A stretch of DNA of 64,000 bases. It comes from Oscheius dolichura. Taxonomy: Eukaryota > Nematoda > Chromadorea > Rhabditida > Rhabditidae. The position numbers and the translations under genes were made by a program. The notes beneath the pieces are model-generated. The model had not been told where the DNA came from. It did no database searches and was given only the letters and a program-made list of their open reading frames with translations. Location of the stretch: assembly GCA_932521035.1 (NCBI GenBank), contig OW051497.1:2418001-2482000 (forward strand), written 5' to 3'. Shown in pieces: positions 50,301-61,626 of this stretch; position 1 is the stretch's first letter, and the number at the start of each line of letters is the position of its first letter.

Positions 50301-52503
50301 TCTTCTCGCTCCTCTTCGCCTAAGGGTGTATTAGGATCAGAGCGAACGCGGGTGACGCGCGTTTGTGTGTGTGTTTCTCCTTGATAATCAAATCCCTCTC
50401 CGGGAGAATGTATCCGCGCTTTTCATTGGATCTTCTTTCTACATTTTTGTTTTACGAGGAGGAATATCTAGTCTGGCCTCCATCAGGATCATTATCCCGA
50501 GCAACGACCGCGCCCGGCAAAATTATGCCTCCCTTATTGTCTAACAGATGTTTTCTAGCGGAAATACTTCCGAAATCCAATTGATTCACAACTGCATAAA
50601 AAAGGGCTCTTTGCTCCGGAGCTTGTCATATTTCGTTATCATAAGAATGAATGCAATCCCTCTTGGGTGAACGACCCGTTGATAAGAACAAAGGCAACGC
50701 CGGATGGGGTTAAATTGTTGCTATCAATCACATTTCCTCTTAATAAGCTTCCTAAACCCCCATTTAAAACAATTTGACAGTAAGAAAGAAAGAGGAAATG
50801 GTGATGAAAGGGAGCCAGGCCGCTTTTGTTGACCTCACCCCATCAATCTAACCCACTGGGTGCCTGATAAAACCAAAGGTACTGCACATCCTGAATCTTC
50901 ATCACTTTGTGTGACTCAGCATTGATCGATTTGTCGCTGAACCACCCACTGGTCTACTGAGACGTTTATTTGTTTACTCCCTAACTGCCCATACCTCCTG
51001 TTCTTTTCTTAACTGCCGCCTTAATTTATTCACACAGAGTCGCCCTGTTCGCGGGGTGATCCAAGCGGATTAAGACACGATTAGGGCAGCAGCGCACCGT
51101 TTGGCGTCTTAGCCTCTTGGGAAATGAAATGTGATAATGTGCGAGAGAGAGCGAGAGAGGGGAGAAGGCGGCCGAACAACTACAGACTTGTTTTGAACGA
51201 GGACCTCCAAGCAGTGGTCACTTTACAGCATAGGATGAGTACCGAGAGCTCGCTCAGACACCTCACATACTTCTCTATTCATGTCAGTTTTTCTACCCAT
51301 AAAATATCAACTTTATTGTCTCGTCTCCTCGACATCCGAGCCTCAGCTAGTCTTTCTCTTTTAAAATATGTTGGTTCTTTGAATTTATATCAAAAATTCA
51401 CAAATATTCAACAAAAACAACCAGTTTTGGAGTAAAGCCTATTCCCCCGTATATTTTCATGTTCCACGAGCTCTCGGCCACCCGGGGACTTCTCCAAAAG
51501 ACCAGAAATCCTCGTTTGAACTATGCTGCATTCATTAGCCCGACTTCAACTGCAATTTTGTTTGTTTTTCAACCCCCTCCGACTCCTCTTGCAACTTCCT
51601 TATGACTCATCCTGGGTCTTTTCCTGATTTTTGGCCGGCTCCAATCCCTCTCTATGGTTTTTCTCCTCTCGGGGCTCCGGCTAATTTGATCATCCTCTCA
51701 CTTGACGTGAAGATCCTCTTTTCTCAAGAGGGAGGATATTACTTCTTATCATCGCTCTTCCTTGAAAATGATTTTGAGCTCTAATCTCTTCTTCCCGGGT
51801 GACCAAGCAGTGCCTCAATGTTTGCCAGGGCTTCTTCCATTATTTTATTATGGTTGTTGTGGCTTTTTGAAGAAAGAGATACAGTCATGATCCGCAAGAC
51901 GACAATGATATCAGTTAAGATGAACAGGAAAACACTCAGCTTTTCGTTAAATATAGAGCGCTTGATTGGAACTATTCTGACCTCTGTATCGGCGCGGCTA
52001 GACAATGTGACCTCACCCTCATGTTGTGGATTTATGACTGTTGACAGGGGTGAGGCAGAGACCGAGAGAGAGAGGGAGGCGAGACCCCAAGTTGTTTCAA
52101 TCACCCAGTTGTCCGCCGCGGAATTATATAAAAAGCGGGGGATATTCCTTACGAAATCGAATGGATAACCTCAATTAATTAAATGGTTTCCTGTTGTAAA
52201 TAACCACTCCTCCTCCTGACTCAGCCCGGCTGGCCCCAACCTACGGGTCATCTGTCACGAGTCCATCTATTCACTTTTCCGCCAGTTGTTCTATCATAGG
52301 AAGGGGGTGAGTTCTATTTATACCGGGCCCTTTTCCCACAGCCTTGATCCTGTGTTGGGTCAATTGCTTAGTTAGTAGTTTATCTGGGCCGCCTTGTCCC
52401 GGCCTCTGTGCCCCCTCTCCCTCTCGAAACATTAGTCCACCAATTAGGCTGACTTGCGCACGCTATTTATTGGCCTTTCCCTCGGTGTGGACCCTGTTGC
52501 TCA

Positions 52504-52525
52504 CCCCCCCCCCCCCCCCCCCCCC
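52504..52525 (+). repeat. Poly-C tract, 22 nt
   Basis: A run of 22 C, i.e. G22 on the minus strand; second long G tract in the window, again outside genes. Confidence 0.85.
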
Positions 52526-54822
52526 TCAAGTAGCCATTATCTTCACCTTAAACTCTTGTAAATTCTGATATGATTAGTCAACAGTTTCCGTTAAGCGGAC
52601 GACGCACTTCGACGAATGATAACTTTTTTTCTGATTGAAGATAAGGAAATAGAAGCTTGAACGAATCGATCTGATTTTTCTATTCTACACAAAAGTCAAC
52701 GAAACTTGAATAACCTTATGAAAAGTGACCGCGAGAAGTTTCAAGAGCCATTCGCATGCGTCTTGGGTCAGGGGGAATTTGTGTACAATATCTCGTGCCT
52801 TTCCTCCTCCTCCCACGGCTTCCTCCTCTTGTTTTCCTTCGGTTTGAGGTCATTCCTGATGAATGATGTTGTCTCGCTTGCAGTTCTTGTCATTTTCCGT
52901 CTCTATTCCCTCGATTAATACGCTACTTGTGTCTTTTCTCATCCAGGCGGTACCCGTCCCTATCTCTAAGGGGTCAGAGTGATTGATTTATCTATCTCTG
53001 TCTCCTACATGGGTCAACAAATATGAAGCATCTCTGATTTTTCTTCTCTTCGGCCAAGACAGAAATTGGCTGAACTTGTTATCCGTTTCTTCCAAGAAGA
53101 GCTTCTGTTCTCCGACGTAACTTCTATTTTCAGCAGGGATTTCAAGTATCTCATGATTGACATCGTCTCTTTTGGAAATTAGTGATATGGAAATGTCTAA
53201 TCCCACACGTAGTTGCTCTGACTGGTCTTCTACCCCGGAATACATAATAATTACCCGCGCTTCCTCGTTCCACGCATTATTGGGTCCCGTGCCGATTAAC
53301 TCTTCTTTTTGAACGCCTGCCTACACTGTAATGAGACTTCTTCTTAATCATTTCGACCATCAGGTGGTGCTTTTTCCGCTGATGACTAGGAACGGACAAC
53401 TGCATTCCGTGATAAACAACAGTCCTGTTGGAAATTGTATTCTTGCATGTGGCCGCTCTCTGAAAGAGTACATGCCAATGGCACCAAGGGCCTTGAACCC
53501 TGCCAGACGGATCACAACCCCTCAAACAAAACTGAGGGATCTAGCGGCCTTCTGAACAGGCTAGAACTGATCTCTGTCTCCTCCGTCTATTTTGTCTATG
53601 CCTTTCTTTTTCATTAAATTCCATCCAGACTTGAAAACAATTTTTTCTTCCAATTTTCGACATTTTCATGAACTGCTGCTTACGTAGGCGGGCAATTGTG
53701 TCGCCAGGTGGTTCCCAAGGTCATCCCCTATTTGGAAAAGTGTTGCCTCCTCATTTTTAAGGCCTTCACACTATTTCCGATAGTAAATTTTAACTATCTC
53801 TTGACTATGACTCAACAAAGAGAGAGGAGCAGCGCTTAGTCATACTTTCTTCCCGCTGGTACGAGCTTCCAATAGTTGAAGGAAATATTTCTCACGAGGT
53901 TCCTATTTTCGTGTTAGTCATCATTACACCTTATAATCAGTCCGCGTTTTCCTTTTTTTTTTCCTTTAATTTCCCAGCTGTGCTTCCTTATCTTTTAGGT
54001 AATTCCAGTAATCTAAATACCGGCTCTTTATTAGAGACATTATGATGTGAATCGGAAGTATAAAATGAGGTATTTTCGTGTCTGTACTGATCCATCCGGC
54101 GGAAAAGATGGGGCTTCCGCCCCGGCCGCCTGATTTGACCGGGCTTCCTCCCCTTTCATCCCCAGTCAGTCTCCCCCTCCTCTCCTCCAGTGGTTTTTGA
54201 ACAGAGCCATGAAACCCCGTCTAATCCCTGATTCAACTCTATTGTCCGGCTCATCCTAGACGGTGCTGCTTTTTCTGTCCGCCGGGGCCACTCCCTCCTC
54301 CGCCTCTTTCCTCGCCCCGGGCTGTTCCTCATACCTGCTACGACGGCGCCCTGAATCATCTTGTCTATTCCCTACCATTTCTCCTGACGATTTGTAGTGA
54401 CTTTGAACAAAAAAGCTAAGATTTAGCTTAAAATAAGCACCTTAGCTCTTAAACAAGTTCTTATCTGTAGGGAATTGACCATTTTTGGTGATTTCTTACC
54501 GGATCTTCTTACAAATAGATCAGTATGACCTACAGAGGTCACAAAGAGGGCGGGGAATGATGAAAATAGCTTTTTTGTGCCTTTTTAAAGACAAAAAATG
54601 GATAGGCGGCATCCTGAAGATCCTAAAGAACTTTCTGCCTACGCAAAGTCCTCCTCCGCCTACGTATTTCTTTTCGCAAGCACGCTATGCGAGACAGCAT
54701 CATTAACAATCCCTCCTTAGTCGTATTCTTTTTGTTCTCTATGCTTTGCTCAAGTAATTCAATAAACAAGCGAAGCTAAATCTAATGGAAAAGCTTTCAG
54801 TATGCGGTAGTCGAGACAAGAG

Positions 54823-57800
54823 ATGACCACGGCGTTGGCATCACTTTTTGGACGCTTACAAGACATGGTTCAAGGTGGCGGAGTAAGTTTTTATATTTAT
54901 TAACCGGAAGAATATCCGTAAATAAAATTTCTCTTAAACACGACCAATTAAAATTATTCTTAATGTCAAAAGTAAGTTTTTGTTAAGCGAGATCGGTAAA
55001 AGCGTTGAAATTGCAGCTTTTAAAATATATATGGAGAATAAAACACTGTACTTTGGTAGATTTCCAGCAACTTTTAGAGATAGAGCTAAATTACGTGAAT
55101 TAGCGGGAAAATGGCGTATAGAGCAAATTTACCAAACAGTCGCTTCAAGGCAGAAAGCCGCGACAGCCATGGATAATGCCAGAGCGCAATAAAAGATGGC
55201 AATGTGAATCACAGGAAGAATATTACACAACGACCTTCTTAAATTGCGCTTTATTTTCAATGCTACTGAATCATGACCACCCCCACGTCTCCCCCGTGGT
55301 TCTGAGACGTTGCCATTTGCCCCTCTCATGTGCCATGTTTCAGGTGCGATACATACACACAAATGAGGCGTTTTCGCAGGCTACGACATCCTTAGCACTG
55401 TCTCCTCATGTACGTTTCCCTACTTATCCTCGTCTACTCCCAGTTTCTGTTTCAGGACAGGAGGGTAGTGTCAAAGATCTTCAAATTGATGGATGAAGTC
55501 GTCAAAGCTTGCCAAAATCACCGGTTAAATTTAAAAAATTCGCCTCCGTTTATCCTAGATATCCTCCCTGATACATATAGTCATGTGAGTTTCTTTGTTC
55601 TTCTGTTGAATGGGCGGCTATTCTTGTTGTCAATAACAACAACTCCTTTTTCGCAGGAAAACAAACAGATCAGCTGCTTTTACCACGCAGAATGACTTGT
55701 AAATTTGACAAATTCGAGCCAGTTCTAGCAGAACTGAGAGAAATTCAGAACCGTAGTGAGCTGATATCAAAGCGCTTAAACGTTAGAGCGGCTCGCTTTT
55801 TGTAAATCGCTTCGAGACCAATAGTCGGATCATCAGTTCTGCAAGGCAGATGTTCTAACGGTCTCGGAACACCGAATTTACGGCTCTAAAATGTTATGAA
55901 TTTTGTAGTTCGGTGCATAAAACCTCAGTTTATTCTACCGTTAAAAGATTCGCAGCACTGCCTGATATCAGATTCTAAAAATAAAAGTTGACGCCTTTCA
56001 TAAATATGGTCTAATGAACTCCGTCTATTCAGGTGATTCTCATATTAACACAAAATCCGTCAATTCTACGGGACAACACGTATCTCCAAATATTTATAGA
56101 TAATATGCAAAATAAATGCAAACAGGTGTGTTCTTTGTCTAGGTTTATTTTATGGAAAGAATATTTTTAGGTCTTGAAACTTTTCCGGACAAATGCCATC
56201 TTTTCCGAGTCGTCAACAGAACGACGGACGCTGACTAAGCTCTCATTGACATTTTCCCACATGTTATTTGAAATCAAGGCAGAATTTCCCGAAGGAAACT
56301 TCATCGGCGAGAAGTTTAGGATAACAAAAAGGGAAGCGGAAGAGTTCTGGCAGACCAATTTCTCAAAACGGTTCGCATTCCCCATTACATTCTTAATTTA
56401 ATTGGTACAGGTGCATCGTTCCCTGGGAAAAATTCGTAGATGAGTTGGAAAAAGCGTTTCATCACCAGCTGCGAGAATCCCCTCTGCAGCTGTCGCAGCT
56501 GAAGGCGACTGTAGATCTAACAGGGAACGATCACGTTTCGAATTTTGAATTCGACGTGTTTACAAGGTGCGGTGACATTCCTTTACATATTTATAGGGTA
56601 ATTTCAGGTTATTTTACCCCTGGAAAACGCTGTTGAAAAATTGGCAACTGTTGACGTCATCGCATCCCGGTTATGTCGCCTTCTTGACCTATGATGAAGT
56701 TAAAAAGAAGTTGGAAATGTTGACAGGGAAGCCTGGAAGGTATGTAACTTATTTTATAATACAAAATGCTTTGAATACTGGAGTAAATATTTAAAAATGA
56801 ATTAAAGTAAACTGCAATCTTTTAGAATAGGCAAAAATTATAAAACTTTCCTAAAAGGTGCCAGTTCAACGAAGTGTGGGTTATTCCCGCGGTCAAACCA
56901 ATTTTCTCCCTAAATTTAACAGATTTACCTTACTTTTACTCTGTAACATCTTAAATCTCTCGTCTTGGAATCATTTTTGATTACGGTAGTTCATGCATCA
57001 AGCATGACGGCATTTTTTATCAGTTTATCAATACACTTCCCTTTAATCCATTCCAGGATTATTTCGTTCTTTTAAAATGGATAATTCATTTGTTTTCAGC
57101 TACGTGTTTCGGCTCTCCTGTACCCGTCCCGGTCAATGGGCAATAGGATATGTGGCCCCAGATGGGAGGATTTACCAAACAATTCCACAAAACAAATCGT
57201 TGATACAAGCTCTTCATGAAGGGAGCAAAGAAGGATTGTGAGTCATCTAGCTATCCCATTTATTCTATTATTGAATTCAGTTATCTGTATCCAAATGGGA
57301 AGTCGAATAATGTAGAATTGGATAAATTTTTGGAAATGCCAACTGCAGAACGGGTTAAAGTGACCAGTGAGCAATATGATCTCTACTGTGAAATGGGGAC
57401 GACCTTTGAACTCTGTAAAATCTGTGATGACCGGGACAAGAACATTAAAATAGAACCTTGTGGTCATTTATTATGTGCTCCATGTTTGACAAGTTGGCAG
57501 GTTGGTTCGCTTCACTCTGCTTTAACTATTTTCTCGTTCCAGGAATCCGAGAGTGGGAATACTTGCCCCTTCTGTCGATATGAGATTAAAGGGACGAATA
57601 AAGTCATCATTGATCGATTTAAACCCAAAGAGAAAGAGAAGATGAAGGAAGCCAAGGAGGGGCAACTTATTACTTTGGCTTCGCCCAGGCCACAATCAGA
57701 AGGGAGTCGCCTTGTTGTGAAGAAAGACATACCAGAGAGCGTTTTGGTAACTTGATTTAGATTCGTTTTGTAGAAACATTTTTTAGACGCCGACTTCTAT

Positions 57801-58157
57801 GTCACTGTTTGAGTTGCCAGTTGGGCCGCCGCCTCCGTTGCCGCCAAGGCAGGTGAAGAGACAACCGACCACGGAGAGATCGGTAAGGGGCTTCATACAC
57901 TTTCTACTCCAATCTGGTGAACCATCTTGGTCGGGCAAGAAGATGTATTCTCAGTGGATGTCTAAAAATTGTTCTAACTCAAAACAGGCCGCGTTTGAGG
58001 AAACTAGTCGTCAGGGACCTCTGAATTCCTTTTCCAGAATTCCGATCCCAGCTACGTGAACGCTGCCGTGGTCGAGGAGCACCAGCAACACCAACAGCAA
58101 CAGCGCCCCTCTCTGCCCAACATCATAGCTCCCGTCCTCCCTACTCCTCTTCCTTGA
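54823..58157 (+). CDS. sli-1: Cbl-family E3 ubiquitin ligase (SLI-1 orthologue)
   Basis: Exon 1 54823-54882 ([20 protein letters not shown]), then a 573-nt intron. The tyrosine-kinase-binding domain follows: four-helix part ([31 protein letters not shown]), EF-hand part ([19 protein letters not shown]) and SH2-like part ([26 protein letters not shown]). Then the linker ([17 protein letters not shown]) and a complete C3HC4 RING (CKIC...CGHLLCAPC...CPFC). The tail has a proline-rich [11 protein letters not shown]3-binding motif and a Gln-rich end (HQQHQQQQ), stopping at 58155-58157 if the intron TCG|gtaagg to ttttccag is used. Cbl proteins ubiquitinate activated receptor tyrosine kinases; SLI-1 restrains EGFR/LET-23 signalling in C. 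elegans. Confidence 0.92.
54953..55192 (+). other. AT-rich open frame inside cbl intron 1
   Basis: An open frame of about 80 codons within the first intron, ending at TAA (55190-55192). It reads as helical protein ([51 protein letters not shown]). Codons lean to AAA, TTA, AGA and GGT, unlike the flanking genes. No good start or splice joins it to cbl. It may be an inserted bacterial or organelle-type fragment, an alternative exon, or chance; I do not recognise a family. Confidence 0.35.
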
Positions 58158-58987
58158 AGGGGTATCTCTACAGGTTTCCTTAGGTCTACCGTGTATCATG
58201 TTCCGTTCTCTCATGTTGCTTTCTCGTCTTCTCCCAGATACATATCCACAGCTAGGTCTTGTAACAACTAACTATTCCAAATCCTTGCCGCAAAATAGGA
58301 GCTCATATATAGACTTTATCATTTGCCTTACAGAGAGAGCTTTTATACTCGAAAACGAATCCTATCCACTGGTATTCATAGTCTCAATCTATCCATCTTT
58401 GTCATATTTCATTACTTTGTGATTTATCTTTCAAATATCTTTTTTCCAAAGAAGAAGAACTTTACCGTAGTAGATGTACTCACGGGTACTGTTTTAAGTA
58501 TTTTGTCTGTATTCTGTTGACTGCATAAGTATATATTCGCTCACAAATGTTGCAAGAGATAAACAAAACAAAAAAAACGAAACTAATAAACGACGTTAAT
58601 TCTGTGTTATTTGCCCCCTCCTTCCCCTGGTTGGCCGAGAAGATAGAAATTGGGCATCCCATATTTCACGAGCCAATCCGCTCATTGTCAGCTAGCTTCA
58701 GAATGGCTCTGAGCTCAAACTTAAAAGCTATCAAAGCCTGGGAGGTACCATGAAGGACTCATGATTTCTATACAGTAAACTTCAGATTCTGTAAAGACAT
58801 CGACTGGGTCTGACCAGCGACACGGAGCCCCTGATTTTATTCACCCATCAAGATCTCCCTGTGTCTGGATAGAAGAAAACTGGGAATAGAGATAATTGTT
58901 GTCCCGTCTTGTTTTCTTTAACGTTACAGATTTGAAAAAAGAGAGACAGACTGTACTCGAGGCGAGAAGTACAAGGCGGAAGTTTAA
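58158..58987. other. 3' flank of the cbl gene
   Basis: AT-rich 3' UTR or spacer; no gene seen before the inverted repeat begins. Confidence 0.5.
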
Positions 58988-59184
58988 CAAGGGAACCTTT
59001 TCACTTTAGGTTGGACTCGTGAGACGAGACCTAGTGCATTCGCGTCAAAAACTATCCCAGAAACTGTGTTCCATTTTCCCAAAATGACTCGCGTTACGCA
59101 GTAGCACGCCAATTGAGTTTTACATGTTAAATTTATCAAAACTGATTTTCGCTGTTGTATCCTTGGAATTACAGTAGATAAAAT

Positions 59185-59262
59185 GTGAAGCAGTGACCGA
59201 GTGGATAGTGCACTCGCTTACAAGATTTTTGCGTTTTTTCTGGCCGAGTTTGAGTCTCTGTC
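59185..59262 (+). other. tRNA-like segment in left arm of the inverted repeat
   Basis: Contains TGACCGAGTGG (near A box TRGCNNAGYGG) and, about 50 nt on, GAGTTTGAGTCTC (near B box GGTTCGANTCC). Acceptor-stem pairing is poor, so it is probably a tRNA-derived SINE-like relic and not a working tRNA. Confidence 0.45.
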
Positions 59263-59786
59263 GTCTTTTGCCTCTATATTTTCACGAGAAAAACGATTTT
59301 TGATGGATAATAGTTGTCAACAGGGTGAGTTTAATTGTTTTGGCACTCCATTTGAAGCAACACAAATGACCTAGAGCCTATTTGCTTTGGTGTGATTTTT
59401 AGTTTGGAACAGAGTTATCAAAGGGCCAGGCTAGATGGGTGCTAAGCGAAAAAGAACACACACATATCATAACGATGAGAAAAATCATCTTTTACGCACA
59501 TGGGAACTGTGTCTCTGACTCGCTATTGTCGTTCCTATCAATTAGTCTACCTAATGAAGATAATAAGCATGCCTTGTCTTCATTGTTCAACTTGCATTTC
59601 TGTTCCTCCTTTTTTTTAATCCAAAACGACCCATATTGAAGAAGGAATGCGTTATGCCCGAGATGAAATGCTAGCCATTTCGTGATGCTTGAATAGGACG
59701 GCAAACTCACCCTGGGTATCAGTTGACAACTGATATCCATCAAAATTCGTTTTTTTTTTCGTGAAAATATAGAGGCAAAAGACGAT

Positions 59787-59869
59787 TGCTCCAACAGGGA
59801 CTCAAACTCGAAACGAAAAACGCAAAAATCTTGTAAGCGAGTGCACTATCCACTCGGCCACTGCTTCAC
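59787..59869 (-). other. tRNA-like segment in right arm of the inverted repeat
   Basis: On the minus strand, TGGCCGAGTGG fits the A-box consensus exactly and GAGTTTGAGTCCC resembles a B box. The CTCGCTTACAAG region sits where an anticodon arm would be. It is the better preserved of the two mirrored copies. Confidence 0.5.
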
Positions 59870-60197
59870 ATTTTATCTACTGTAATTCCAAGGATACAAC
59901 AGCGAAAACCAGTTTTGATAAATTTAACATGTAAAACTCAATTGACGTGCTACTGCGTAACGCGAGTCATTTTGGGAAAATGGAACACAGTTTCTGGGAT
60001 AGTTTTTGACGCGAATGCACTAGGTCTCGTCTCACGAGTCCAACCTAAAGTGAAAAGGTTCCCTTGTAAGGGGCTGTTATTTCGGAGTATTGAACAAATT
60101 CCGCTGCCCCAATTACAATGTCTAAAGGTTGTGACCATTCCACCTGCACTCACATTCCGAAGCTCGCTAAACTTTGCTTCCTCCTGTTCAAAGAAAA

Positions 60198-61468
60198 ATG
60201 GCCTACGCTATAGGCTATCAGATCCTGATCTACGTTACCTGCGCTCTTACAATAATTTTAAACCTGGTCATTCTTCCTATTATTCTGCATTACAACAAAT
60301 GGATTTTAACTTCCCTGAAGATCATAATGATGGTATTCGCTTGTACAAACGTGGCTCATTATATTCTGGACATTTTCACCTTTCCAGTAAGGTTAATATT
60401 AATAAAGAATAAAATAAATTAAGAGAAGTTTCCAAGGGAATGGAGTAGCCATCCTATTGTCGGAAGGATTCTACCAGTCTCAGTTTTCTTATTTGGGCAA
60501 ACCTTGTCTGTGTCTCCTGCTGTCTCTTCTATGCATTCAAATATTCAACGAGTGTCTTCACTTTGTCTATCGTTACATTGTCCTCTGCAAGTAAGGTGTG
60601 TCTAAAAAACAATCACAACTGTTACAGACCTCGGCAAGCTAAGTTAATGAATCCCAGAAATATCACACTAATTATTCTTGTCCTTATTCCCCTCTTAGGA
60701 GGTTATCAATTCATCGTATCCTATATTCAACCCTCCCCAACCCGGGATTTACCGCAAAGTGTTATTGACGCTCTTCAGGTGGATTACAACACGTCTATAG
60801 ACGAAATAATCGGAATTTTATTCCTATTTGAGGTGAGTCAAATCTTTGTGTTGGGAAACTCTGTTCAGGACTATTCGAACGGGGTGGTAACACTTTCTCA
60901 GAATGGATATCTCTTCGGATGCTTACTTTTCGGACCCTCGATGGTCTTCTTCAGTATTATGTTATTTTGTGCTTTTAAAACTCACAAAACTGTTGTCGTA
61001 AGTGCCGGAAAAGGAAGCCAACAGAGGTTACTTCAGAAAGCGGCGTTTACTATGAGCATATCCACTCAAAAACAAAACACATTGTTCTTTAGGATGCTGG
61101 TAGTCCAGGTAGCTCGGAGACTCTTTTCTGATACAAATTGTTTCAGTCTATTGTTCCCCTTATTTTACTACATATTCCTGGAATGGTTCTCTTCTTTGGA
61201 CCCTTGTTTTTTATATTGAACAGGTTTCGGAACACCAAGCTCTATCAAAAATTGGTTCAGGGATATTCTTGACATTCTAATGATGACTTCGTTAACCTGT
61301 CCTGCTCTGGAACCACTGATTGTTATCTATTTCCTGACAAAAGGAAAACTACACAATATTTTACGGTGTTGTAGTAGAGTGACAACAGTAAACGTGTCTC
61401 TAGTAAACCGTACTACACCACATCAATCCATGGCTCTTAATGGCGGATCAACTACACAGACTTTTTAA
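60198..61468 (+). CDS. Nematode chemoreceptor GPCR (Str/Srd-like superfamily)
   Basis: ATG 60198 opens TM1 (ILIYVTCALTIILNLVILP). TM2-TM3 follow with HFVYRYIVLC, the YRY motif of nematode Str-type receptors. Then come TM4 (ITLIILVLIPLLGGYQF), an extracellular loop (PTRDLPQSVIDAL), TM5 (GCLLFGPSMVFFSIMLFC), TM6 (PGMVLFFGPLFFIL), TM7 (PALEPLIVIYFLTKGKL) and a Ser/Thr C-tail ending at TAA 61466-61468. The first intron is best placed as GTA-AG|gttaat to agaag|T-TTC, which gives phase agreement. A ligand-binding membrane receptor of sensory cells (family inference). AATAAA follows at 61492. Confidence 0.78.
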
Positions 61469-61491
61469 AACGATCCTTATCCGGGGTCAGC

Positions 61492-61497
61492 AATAAA
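61492..61497 (+). other. Polyadenylation signal AATAAA after chemoreceptor
   Basis: AATAAA 24 nt after the stop codon. Confidence 0.5.
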
Positions 61498-61626
61498 TTG
61501 TACATCTTATCTGACAAATCCTTTTGATAAAAATAGGTAGCTGTCAGTCTCTGTCCATAGTTAAAGGCTTCTTTGTTTTAATCAAGGGACGGTCTCGCCT
61601 TATTTCCTGCTTATCAGTCGAAAGAA

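Larger units (their letters stand above)
47179..54822. other. Gene-poor region (about 7.6 kb)
   Basis: No spliced gene recognised. The longest open frames (for example 47912-48238 +) lack motifs and splice context. It includes the poly-C tract at 52504-52525 and a short GT run near 50360. Topoisomerase II probably ends at the AATAAA at 47376. Confidence 0.55.
58988..60066. repeat. Inverted-repeat (foldback) element, about 1.08 kb
   Basis: The left arm 58988-59332 and the reverse complement of the right arm 59702-60066 match almost throughout, with a few substitutions and short indels near the loop. For example, AAGGGAACCTTTTCACTTTA occurs at the outer ends and CAGGGTGAGTTT at the inner ends. 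The loop (59333-59701) has no convincing gene. The right arm ends about 130 nt before the ATG of the next receptor gene. Confidence 0.85.

Noticed and set aside
59915..60412. 165-codon open frame running from the inverted repeat into the receptor gene
   Set aside because: It covers the repeat arm and then an alternative frame of the receptor's first exon, so it is a shadow frame.
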